From Candidatus Treponema caballi (GTDB taxonomy: Bacteria; Spirochaetota; Spirochaetia; Treponematales; Treponemataceae): a DNA stretch of 64,000 bases. Each line of letters begins with the position of its first letter. Position 1 is the first letter of the stretch. Shown piece by piece: positions 44,601 to 51,244 of this stretch. The DNA lies in NCBI GenBank assembly GCA_018066285.1, contig JAGHRS010000017.1, positions 1 to 64,000 on the forward strand, read 5' to 3'. The notes under the pieces were generated by a model. The model was given only the letters and a program-made list of their open reading frames with translations. It searched no databases and had not been told where the DNA came from. A program made the position numbers and the translations under genes.

Positions 44601-45670
44601 TCAATTTCTGTCGGGTGGTTGTGTGTCTCGTTCTTGAACTGGAGCAGCCAGCGTTCTGTCTTTGGAGCGGCGTCTGCTTTTGCGGCGCCGGCGCTTGTGT
44701 CAGTTACATCAACATCAATGTAGATTGAGCAGGCGTTTATCTCTTCTGAAAGTTCAATATCATCAAGCTTTCCATGCTTCTTAAGGTATTTTGCTCCGAT
44801 GCAGGCCATATCCATGAGGGTTTCTGGCTTGGCGTCCGGGGCATCGCTCTTGATGCGGTCGCCGTAGAGTTCTGCACGCATTGCGCGGTACTCGTCGAGT
44901 GACATCTGGAGCGGGGCAGACAGCTCACCGTCAGCAATGCTGATGTCGTCGAGCACAGTGTTGAAAGTGGTGTGGCGGCAGTGGTCAGACCAGTATGTAT
45001 CAAGTACGCGGATTTCAGTTTCTGTCGGGTCGCGGCCTTCCTTCTGGAAATAAGCCTGCAGGAACTTGATGTCCGCCATATCCATGGCAAGACCCATCTT
45101 GTCGCGGATGTCAGAAAGTGCTTTTTCATCGAGCTTGATGAAGCCGTCGAAAACGGGGATGTCACCAGGCTGCGGATGGTCAATTTTCAGTGTTTCAGGG
45201 ATTTCAAGCTTTGCAAGGCGGGAGTCGACCGGGTTGATCAGGTACTTCTGGATTCTCTCAACGTCAGCGACGGAAACGGTACCAGAAAGGATGACGAGCT
45301 TTGCACAGCGTACAGCCGGTGCCTCGCCTTCCTTAACAGCGGCCTTCAGCCCGGATGTGAGCAGGTTCAGGCACTGCTGGGCTGAGTCTGAGCGCTGGTC
45401 ATACTGACCTGGTAGATACTCCCATGCAATGACCGTGTCCTTTTCCGCAAGTGGGATGTGGGTAAAGTAGCAGATATCGCTCTGCGGCTCCGAGAAAATG
45501 CGGCACGCGGCTTCCTTCGCCGTTTCGTCAGAAACATTTTCAATATCGTACCGGTTCAGATAACGTACACCGGTAACTCCAGCAACACCCAGGAAGCCGG
45601 TAATCTCTGAGAAGATTGAACGGGCTTCGTTTTCAAAACCATTTTTTCTTTCTGTGTAAATGCGGAACAT
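41621..45670 (-). CDS. purL: Phosphoribosylformylglycinamidine synthase, long single-chain form
   Basis: This 1349-residue enzyme makes FGAM in purine synthesis. It fuses the PurS-like N-terminal part, the two ATP-binding PurL halves ([43 protein letters not shown] in pieces; [11 protein letters not shown]) and a C-terminal glutamine amidotransferase with GICNGFQAL (nucleophile Cys) and SHGEGRI. This is the large form found in Gammaproteobacteria and some spirochaetes. Short Ala/Lys-rich segments ([15 protein letters not shown] and [19 protein letters not shown]) look like in-frame repeat inserts. TATACT lies 6 bases before the ATG. Confidence 0.96.
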   Translation of the reverse strand: [1349 protein letters not shown]

Positions 45671-45676
45671 TTTCTC

Positions 45677-45705
45677 AGTATAGTAACATTTTCAATTTAA
45701 CTCAA
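45677..45705 (-). promoter_or_regulatory. purL promoter, leaderless layout
   Basis: Minus strand TTGAGT, 17 bases, TATACT, 6 bases, ATG at 45670. Confidence 0.5.
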
Positions 45706-45732
45706 TTGGTTGCAGTCATACTGCAGAAATTT

Positions 45733-46413
45733 CTAGTCGTTCATCTTGATGAGTCCCGCAGTCGAAACGATGACGACAAGCCCCACCACAAAGACAGCGC
45801 ACCATGCGTAGAGCAGCCCCGCTTTCCAGGGAGTAAGAGAAGCTGCCATCAGCACAATGCCGCAGACAAACATGAAGCGTCCAGCGCGTTTTGTTGCACG
45901 CTTTTTGGCGCTGGCGGCCGCATCCTCAGGCACGTAACCGCCGTGGGCTGCCTGCACCTCAATGTTGATCAGGCTGACCGGCGTTTTCGGCAGATAGTTT
46001 CCGATAAGTGCGATGATGAAACCCATCAGCAGCATGATGATGAGTAGCAGATCTATGTTGTGGCCTAGAATGAAAGCATAATAGCAGCCGCCCACAACAG
46101 CACCTGTCAGCGGCAGGCAATAACAGCATGCAAGCCTCAGCGCCGCGTTGAACCCAGGCTGTGCGTTGAAGAGGCCGCACATCAGCATGGTCAGGGCAGC
46201 CAGCGCGATGGGCACAATGTACACGGGGATGATGCGCGGGCCCCATCCGTCCGGGGTGCCATCCGCAGTGAAATGATACGCAACCGTATCCGGCAGCGAA
46301 TTCCACAGGATAATGCCCGCCACCATCGGCAGCAGGCAGATCAGCGTCGCAATGACGAACGTCGCGTTGATGATTCGCGGATTACTTGAATGGTCACTTT
46401 TTTCCATCTTCAT
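45733..46413 (-). CDS. SdpI/DUF1648-like membrane protein
   Basis: This 226-residue protein has a DUF1648 N-terminus (ILWNSLPDTVAYHFTADGTPDGWGP) and about six membrane helices, with GNYLPKTP as in SdpI, the immunity protein against the SdpC toxin of Bacillus. The segment normally reading NYFIGIRTPWTL is replaced by an Ala-rich stretch. It overlaps the upstream ArsR gene by 20 bases, the classic sdpRI order. It may give immunity to, or sense, membrane-active peptides; the ligand is unknown. Confidence 0.82.
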   Translation of the reverse strand: MKMEKSDHSSNPRIINATFVIATLICLLPMVAGIILWNSLPDTVAYHFTADGTPDGWGPRIIPVYIVPIALAALTMLMCGLFNAQPGFNAALRLACCYCLPLTGAVVGGCYYAFILGHNIDLLLIIMLLMGFIIALIGNYLPKTPVSLINIEVQAAHGGYVPEDAAASAKKRATKRAGRFMFVCGIVLMAASLTPWKAGLLYAWCAVFVVGLVVIVSTAGLIKMND

Positions 46414-46705
46414 TCTCTCCTTGCTGGCTTGTGTTGTCTGAAGCTGCGTCCTTGAACTGCGCGAAATACAGCATAAGGTCCTCGAAAACGGATGTGTTCA
46501 GGTCGTAGTAAATGAAGTTTGCCTTTCGTGTCTCCTGCACCAGGTCCGCTTTTTTCAGCACCGACAGATGATACGAGACCGTCGCCTGCGTCATGTCAAA
46601 GTTCGCTGCAATATCCCCCGCAGATTTCCGCCCATCCTTCAGCAGAAAAAGGATTTCGCGTCTGACCGGATCCGATAAAGCCTTGAAAGTGTCCTGAAAC
46701 GCCAC
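46394..46705 (-). CDS. ArsR-family autorepressor, SdpR-like
   Basis: This 103-residue winged-helix repressor has FKALSDPVRREILFLLKDGRKSAGDIAANFDMTQATVSYHLSVLKKADLV (read in pieces), the ArsR signature, and no metal-binding Cys pair. That fits SdpR, whose gene is paired with sdpI. The GTG start at 46705 has GGAGG upstream. The promoter carries three TATTTAGAAAG half-sites, two of them as a 24-base palindrome (46733-46756). Confidence 0.9.
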   Translation of the reverse strand: MAFQDTFKALSDPVRREILFLLKDGRKSAGDIAANFDMTQATVSYHLSVLKKADLVQETRKANFIYYDLNTSVFEDLMLYFAQFKDAASDNTSQQGENEDGKK

Positions 46706-46717
46706 GCGCTGCCTCCG

Positions 46718-46756
46718 TATTTAGAAAGTCATCTATTTAGAAAACTTTCTAAATAG
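46718..46756. promoter_or_regulatory. ArsR-type operator, three half-sites
   Basis: CTATTTAGAAAA (46733-46744) and CTTTCTAAATAG (46745-46756) form a 24-base palindrome with one mismatched pair. TATTTAGAAAG (46718-46728) repeats the left half. The site lies 13-51 bases upstream of the GTG start of the ArsR gene. Confidence 0.75.
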
Positions 46757-46784
46757 AATGTACAGCAGGATGTGCGTGATGTCA

Positions 46785-46925
46785 AGGATAAAGCAGATTC
46801 TCTGGGCGCTCCTGCTTCGCAGGCCCGGCTTTCCAGGGCTCCGGCTCCCGCCTCCGACCAGCCGTGCGCTCCGCGCCCGCCTGTTCTCGCTCCGCTCGCC
46901 CTTCCAATCCGTAGCGCATTTGCTT
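46785..46925. repeat. GC-rich hairpin block, possibly related to the tRNA-linked elements
   Basis: Intergenic GC-rich sequence with short stems (CCTGCttcGCAGG, GCGCtccGCGC). The stretch CCCGCCTCCG, hairpin, then CTCGCTCCGCTCG...TTCCAATCC follows the same order as in the two elements at 28.2-28.7 kb. No convincing gene. Confidence 0.4.
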
Positions 46926-46968
46926 TTAAAAAGCAAACCAGGCAGAAGGAGCTTTTGAGAGAGAAACA

Positions 46969-46977
46969 GGGGGGGGG
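46969..46977 (+). repeat. Poly-G tract of nine
   Basis: Nine consecutive G just before the palindrome array and inside its degenerate first unit. Homopolymeric G runs are known phase-variation sites in Treponema pallidum. Confidence 0.8.
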
Positions 46978-47314
46978 TAAAATACTAGAATTCCGACGTT
47001 TACCGACACAAAAAGCACATTGTTTGAAGAGGTGTGTCGGTAACATACTAGTAATAAGTCATTTACCGACACAAAAAAACAAAACAGTGTCGGTAAAGCA
47101 TCGTATTCTAGTATTTTACCGACACAATGCTTTCAAAGCATCTTGAAAAGTGTCGGTAACATGGAAGATACCACCCCTTTACTGATAAGCGTATCTGAAA
47201 ACAGGAAAATTAGTGTCGGTAACATGGAAGTAATTGCACGCTTACCGATACACGCATCCTCAAGCAAAAAAAACAGTGTCGGTAAAGCACTAGAATTTTG
47301 GCTTTTCCCGACAC
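46971..47314. repeat. Phased array of inverted GTGTCGGTAA/TTACCGACAC sites
   Basis: Six units of the form GTGTCGGTAA, 19 variable bases, TTACCGACAC start at 46971 (degenerate), 47034, 47087, 47150, 47213 and 47276. The intervals are 63, 53, 63, 63 and 63 bases. Right half-sites start at 47000, 47063, 47116, 47179, 47242 and 47305, with the fourth, fifth and sixth slightly degenerate. The spacing between units is 24 bases, or 14 in the short one. No known repeat family fits. Confidence 0.85.
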
Positions 47315-47449
47315 GCGTCCGCGTGTCCAATCTCTTTAGAGTTGCTTTCTTAAAGATTCTCACATCTTTTTCATGGAAAAAACATCAAATTAAAGAGTTT
47401 TTTCGTCTGTTTTTTGGATTTTTTGCCATCCGCCTGCGTAAAAGGATAT

Positions 47450-48328
47450 ATGACACATAAGATTTCTTTTGAAAACAGAACACCGGCTTTCTCTGAAAGC
47501 GTTTTGAACCCTTTGTCACTGGATGAGTTGCCGCCTGACATCGTGCAGGCTCCCATGAAAGCGTGGATTTCCATTCTGGATGCGCGAATTCTTCAGAAGG
47601 AGAAACAAATTGCTGCTGCGCCAGAAGGTACATTGTGGATTTTCAATAGACGAGGATATCCCCGTTTCTTCTGGAAGCGGCCCGGGCGGCATGAGGTGTA
47701 TCTTGGAAAAAAGCAGCGAAAGCTTATCTCGCAGCTGGCACAGAAACAGTATGACATAGACATGTGCCGCCGCCTCAAGAAGCAGCGCGCTATCCTGCAG
47801 GAAGCCGTTCGCTGTTATCAGCCGGAGGAACTGGACGCTTTGTTCCCAAGCGAACATCCTGCTCTCCAGCAGTGGATTAAGCCCATCCGAGTGGAGAAGG
47901 AGCAACTCGCCCGCATGTGGGAAACGCAACTGATCACCGGTCCGAGACTTGGGTTTGCGGGAGAAGCTGCAATCCTTGAGACAGACTTCGGACTCAGAGT
48001 ACGTTCAAAATCCGAAGCGATGATTGCCGAGCGTCTGAAAAAGCATGGCATCCCTTTTGTGTACGAATTTCCGCTCGGTTTTGGGAAAGCCGAAACGTTG
48101 CATCCTGATTTTTACTGCCTGAATCTGCAGACACGGCAGGTTGTCATCTGGGAGCATTTTGGCATGATAGACAACGCTGTCTATTTTGAAACGGTGGTGT
48201 CGAAAATCAAACGCTACCGGATGAGCGAAGTCTGCCAGGATATGAATCTGATTTTCACGATGGAGACGAAAAAGCAGCCGCTTTCATCTGCGTGGATTGA
48301 GCGGGAAATCCAGCGCGTGCTTATTTGA
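47450..48328 (+). CDS. PD-(D/E)XK-like nuclease domain protein next to the palindrome array
   Basis: This 292-residue protein has a helical N-terminal half (a segment TLWIFNRRGYPRFFWKRPGR with basic and aromatic residues that could contact DNA) and a C-terminal half with features of a PD-(D/E)XK nuclease: RSKSEAMIAERL (Glu 189), HPDF (218-221) and VVIWEHFGMID (Glu 235 followed by His in place of x-Lys). Similar single proteins with the WEHFG motif occur in gut Firmicutes and spirochaetes as uncharacterised genes. The ATG at 47450 has AAAGGA at a spacing of 5; the TTG at 47414 has nothing. The array lies 136 bases upstream, so this protein could bind it or be controlled through it. Confidence 0.72.
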   Translation: MTHKISFENRTPAFSESVLNPLSLDELPPDIVQAPMKAWISILDARILQKEKQIAAAPEGTLWIFNRRGYPRFFWKRPGRHEVYLGKKQRKLISQLAQKQYDIDMCRRLKKQRAILQEAVRCYQPEELDALFPSEHPALQQWIKPIRVEKEQLARMWETQLITGPRLGFAGEAAILETDFGLRVRSKSEAMIAERLKKHGIPFVYEFPLGFGKAETLHPDFYCLNLQTRQVVIWEHFGMIDNAVYFETVVSKIKRYRMSEVCQDMNLIFTMETKKQPLSSAWIEREIQRVLI

Positions 48329-48331
48329 TGG

Positions 48332-49624
48332 TCAGCGTATCGTTCCCGGGCTCAGCCGCTCTGCGTTTCGGGCAGCGCACCAGGTGCCTTTTTTCAGAGC
48401 CATCTCTACATTGCAGCTCGTCATGTACTCGTACAGGAAGCCTGCGTTGAAACTGTCGCCGCATCCTATCGTGTTGACGGCGCGCACTTTTTCTGAGGCG
48501 CATTCGTACAGTGTGCCGCGGTCTGCAGCAAGCGTGCTGTCGGCTCCCCTCGTGACTACTATGATGTTTCCAAGCTCACGACTCTTCTCACAAATCGCCG
48601 CGGCAAGCTCGTCGGCCCCGCGCATGAACGTCTCGCGGAACTCAGCCTCGTTAATTTTGATGATGTCCGGCGTGAGTGCGGGCGGGCATGCCTTGAAAGC
48701 TGATGCGGCCTTATTTGCAGATGTTGCTTTGTCCGCTAATGAGCACTCGCCACGGACGCTGGCAGGCAGCAGGCTCAGCAGGTCATTTCCGCGGAAGTCG
48801 GCCATGAAGAGAGCGCCTGCTTTTTTTGCAGCGAGCGCAATCTGCTGGATGGCATCCTGCGGCCAGAAAGCGGGGCGGCTTCCTGCGAACAGAAGTGCCG
48901 TACGGGGCAGTGCGCCCGCTGCCTTGAAAGCTCCTGATGCCCTATCTGCCGCTGCGTTCTGAGAAGCGGCGCTGTCTTCCAGCTCTCTGTAAGTTCCTGA
49001 TGCCTTGTTGTCAGACGAGGCCTGGCAGGCAGGCGCGCTGTCTTCCAGCCTGTTGAAAGCGGACGCCCGGGCGAGCGCGGTTCTGAGCGTGAAGAGCAGG
49101 TCGCTGACGGGCGCTTCGTCTTCGGGAGTGGGCTCTTCTACGACGAGCTCGGTGACTTCGCCTGCCGCCTCATCAAGAAGCGTGCAGCACTCGCGCGTAT
49201 ATCCCGGGATAAGCACGGCTTCCGGATTGAGGCCGTCACGGGCGGCGAGCTGCAGGAAGAAGTCGGCGTTCTTTTTGCCGAGCGGGCAGATGAGCGTGAT
49301 GTCATCCGGGGCGGCCGGGGCCTTGTAAGCACCTGATGCCTTATTGTCAGACGAGGTCTGGCAGGCAGACTCGGGCGGGCAGGCCTTGAAAGCGTCTGAT
49401 GCCTTGTTGTCCGGGGCGCATTCAAAAGCGAGGCTGTCTTCCAGCCCGCGGTCAGCGTCATCAGCTTCCATCAGTTGAACAAGGACGCGTGCTGAGTTTA
49501 CGGCTTTTCCGGATGCGTCGTAGATGTACGAGCGCGATCGGTTTACCTCTCCCGGTTTCAGGCTGTCAAAGGTTATCGTTTTCTGAATGCCGGCGCTCAG
49601 GCAAAGCGTGACTATTGAGCTCAT
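48332..49624 (-). CDS. PfkB-family sugar kinase carrying repeated Ala/Lys-rich inserts
   Basis: The N-terminus (ITFDSLKPGEVNRSRSYIYDASGKAVNSARVLVQL) and the C-terminal NTIGCGDSFNAGFLYEY with the catalytic Asp identify a ribokinase/PfkB family kinase, resembling 1-phosphofructokinase or tagatose-phosphate kinase. At 430 residues it is about 120 longer than usual. The excess lies in four to six segments containing DNKASDAFKA, DNKASGAYKA, DNKASGTYR, ADRASGAFKA and ANKAASAFKA, which all come from copies of one ~29-base DNA repeat. They fall in loops, so the enzyme may still be active. It shares ATGA with the pentapeptide gene upstream. Confidence 0.85.
   Translation of the reverse strand: MSSIVTLCLSAGIQKTITFDSLKPGEVNRSRSYIYDASGKAVNSARVLVQLMEADDADRGLEDSLAFECAPDNKASDAFKACPPESACQTSSDNKASGAYKAPAAPDDITLICPLGKKNADFFLQLAARDGLNPEAVLIPGYTRECCTLLDEAAGEVTELVVEEPTPEDEAPVSDLLFTLRTALARASAFNRLEDSAPACQASSDNKASGTYRELEDSAASQNAAADRASGAFKAAGALPRTALLFAGSRPAFWPQDAIQQIALAAKKAGALFMADFRGNDLLSLLPASVRGECSLADKATSANKAASAFKACPPALTPDIIKINEAEFRETFMRGADELAAAICEKSRELGNIIVVTRGADSTLAADRGTLYECASEKVRAVNTIGCGDSFNAGFLYEYMTSCNVEMALKKGTWCAARNAERLSPGTIR
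48690..48718 (+). repeat. Dispersed in-frame repeat, copy in pfkB-like gene
   Basis: Begins GCCTTGAAAGC, ends GCCTTATTTGC, with 7 bases between. Read by the minus-strand gene as ANKAASAFKA. Confidence 0.65.
48921..48949 (+). repeat. Dispersed in-frame repeat, copy in pfkB-like gene
   Basis: Begins GCCTTGAAAGC, ends GCCCTATCTGC. Read as ADRASGAFKA by the host gene. A more diverged copy follows at about 48984-49012. Confidence 0.65.
49320..49348 (+). repeat. Dispersed in-frame repeat, copy in pfkB-like gene
   Basis: Begins GCCTTGTAAGC, ends GCCTTATTGTC. Read as DNKASGAYKA by the host gene. Confidence 0.6.
49383..49411 (+). repeat. Dispersed in-frame repeat, copy in pfkB-like gene
   Basis: Begins GCCTTGAAAGC, ends GCCTTGTTGTC. 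Read as DNKASDAFKA by the host gene. Confidence 0.65.
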
Positions 49625-50349
49625 TCGATCTTTATCTCCATGAAGTAGAGGAAGGATTGCGCCTCAGGCAGTGAGAAGCGCCCGTCTTTCATCTTGTTGG
49701 CGAAAGGGTCTATTGCATATCCGTGGGCGCTGGTGAAATCCGCGTTCTTGAAGATGCAGGCGTCGAACATCGTGCTGTCGAATGATGTCGCGTCAAAGCA
49801 TGTATCCGTCAGGTCGCAGGCAAGAAATTCGCTTTCACGGACAGTACATCCGATGAACGTGGAACCTTTCAGGCGGTTTGACTCAAACACGCAAGAGTTG
49901 ATGAGCGTGTCGTTGAATGAAGGCGTGAAGCCGAACTTGTTGCATCCGCCGAACGCAAGGCCCATGAGCTTGCAGCTGTCAAACGTGACGGTGTCGAGCG
50001 TCGCATTGTCACAGCGGGTGAGAACGAAGTCACAGCGGGTGAACGTGCAGTTCCTGAAGACCGTGCGCTCAAGGTGTGCTTTTACGAAATGGCAGCCGGT
50101 AAAGGTGCAGTTTTCAAAGTCATTGTCGTGAACGGCGAGTTCCGCAAAATCCACAGATTCGTACGCTTTCCCCAAATGCTCCGGACCGCTTTTAAGCTCA
50201 TCCAGCTGCTTATCCGCACTCGCCGGCTCATCCTCTTTCTGTTCCCGTTTTGCAGCCTCCGCCGCGCGCTTTGCGGAGTTCCTGACTTCATCCATATCAA
50301 AGATGTCGAACATTTCAAGCTGACTGTCGTTTTCTTTATCTGATGCCAT
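49621..50349 (-). CDS. Pentapeptide-repeat protein
   Basis: After a charged N-terminus (~residues 1-70, rich in Asp/Glu/Lys) come ~25 pentapeptide-like turns of the A(D/N)LXX form, visible as repeated F-x-N/D-C-T-F (ENCTFTGCHF, RNCTFTRCDF, DSCKLMGLAF). These form a right-handed beta-helix. Some members mimic DNA to inhibit gyrase, but most, like this one, have no assigned role. The ATG at 50349 is preferred over a GTG five codons earlier, because TATACT lies 6 bases before it. It is cotranscribed with the PfkB kinase. Confidence 0.88.
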   Translation of the reverse strand: MASDKENDSQLEMFDIFDMDEVRNSAKRAAEAAKREQKEDEPASADKQLDELKSGPEHLGKAYESVDFAELAVHDNDFENCTFTGCHFVKAHLERTVFRNCTFTRCDFVLTRCDNATLDTVTFDSCKLMGLAFGGCNKFGFTPSFNDTLINSCVFESNRLKGSTFIGCTVRESEFLACDLTDTCFDATSFDSTMFDACIFKNADFTSAHGYAIDPFANKMKDGRFSLPEAQSFLYFMEIKIE

Positions 50350-50355
50350 GCTCAA

Positions 50356-50361
50356 AGTATA
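50356..50361 (-). promoter_or_regulatory. -10 box of the pentapeptide/PfkB operon, leaderless layout
   Basis: Minus strand TATACT is followed by 6 bases and the ATG at 50349. Confidence 0.45.
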
Positions 50362-50382
50362 CACAGTGAAGCGCCTTTTCGC

Positions 50383-50388
50383 TATACT
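50383..50388 (+). promoter_or_regulatory. -10 box of the PHP gene, leaderless layout
   Basis: TATACT is followed by 7 bases and the ATG at 50396. The two divergent -10 boxes are only 21 bases apart. Confidence 0.45.
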
Positions 50389-50395
50389 ATGCGGT

Positions 50396-51157
50396 ATGAA
50401 CCAGTTTATTTATGAAACGCATCTTCATACATGCGAAGGAAGTGCCTGTGGCGTAACACGCGGCGCTGATTACATCGAGGCTTACAGCAAGGCAGGATAT
50501 GCCGGCATCATGGTGACTGACCACTTTTTCAACGGCAACTGCGCTGTCGACAGAAGCCTTCCCTGGGAAGAAAAAATAGAACTGTACTGCAAGGGATATG
50601 AACACGCCCTTGAACGCGCAGAACTCTGGAACAAGGCAAACGGAACTGATTTCAAGGTTTTCTTTGGCGTCGAGTTCACTTTTGACGGAGATGACTATCT
50701 CCTGTACGGCATCGACAAAGCCTGGCTCAAGGCTCATCCTGAGATGATGAACTGGACGCACGCTGAACTTTTCGAGCAGATTAAGGCCGCCGGCGGGCTT
50801 ATGGTTCAGGCGCATCCATACAGAAAGCGCGATTACATCAAGAGAATCAACCTGCATCCGGAAAGCGTACACGCCGTTGAAGCGTTCAATTCAGGCAACA
50901 ACCCTGAGGAAAATCCGGTTGCGTTTACGTACGCCCGCGAGCACAATCTGCCTGTAACAAGCGGATCTGACATGCACCATTTCAGGCTTCCGGAAGCGGA
51001 TGAACTGCCGTTTGGAGGCATGGCTTTCGATACGCCGCTTGAAACAATCGGCGACTACATAAAGCGCGTGAAAGCTGCGGGCGAGGCCTTGAAAGCGGAC
51101 CCTTCAGCAAGCCTTACAAGCGGATATGTTGCGCTGCATGCCGGAGACCCCGCGTAA
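50396..51157 (+). CDS. PHP-domain phosphoesterase-like protein
   Basis: The N-terminal YETHLHTCEGSACG holds the HxH metal motif of PHP phosphoesterases, then MVTDHF, VQAHPYRKRD and TSGSDMH supply further His and Asp ligands. Related proteins remove phosphates from histidinol phosphate, nucleotides or short RNA; the substrate here is unknown. At the C-terminus EALKADPSASLTSG coincides with a core copy of the in-frame DNA repeat at 51086. A hairpin terminator follows 25 bases after the stop. Confidence 0.85.
   Translation: MNQFIYETHLHTCEGSACGVTRGADYIEAYSKAGYAGIMVTDHFFNGNCAVDRSLPWEEKIELYCKGYEHALERAELWNKANGTDFKVFFGVEFTFDGDDYLLYGIDKAWLKAHPEMMNWTHAELFEQIKAAGGLMVQAHPYRKRDYIKRINLHPESVHAVEAFNSGNNPEENPVAFTYAREHNLPVTSGSDMHHFRLPEADELPFGGMAFDTPLETIGDYIKRVKAAGEALKADPSASLTSGYVALHAGDPA
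51086..51099 (+). repeat. Partial copy of the dispersed in-frame repeat in the PHP gene
   Basis: GCCTTGAAAGCGGA matches the first 14 bases of the repeat; the rest has diverged. Read as ALKAD. Confidence 0.45.
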
Positions 51158-51180
51158 GGGATGTGATTGTGCAAAAATGA

Positions 51181-51212
51181 AAAAACGGCTACTCTAGCGT
51201 AGCTGTTCTTAT
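51181..51212 (+). terminator. Hairpin terminator after the PHP gene
   Basis: AACGGCTAC and GTAGCTGTT form a 9-bp stem with a 6-base loop and one wobble, flanked by an A-run and TTCTT. Confidence 0.6.
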
Positions 51213-51244
51213 ACAGAATAACAAATAGACGGAGGTCGCGAAAA

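Noticed and set aside
47000-47314. TTACCGACAC as DnaA boxes (origin)
   Set aside because: TTACCGACA differs from TTATNCACA at two fixed positions, and no dnaA, dnaN or other origin genes are near.
46971-47314. CRISPR array
   Set aside because: The conserved parts are two 10-base inverted half-sites around variable sequence, not one long direct repeat; no cas genes in the window.
47133-47363. Frame on the minus strand with repeated LPTLF peptides
   Set aside because: The peptide periodicity simply follows the 63-base DNA repeat (21 codons). There is no ribosome site, and the 53-base unit breaks the frame.
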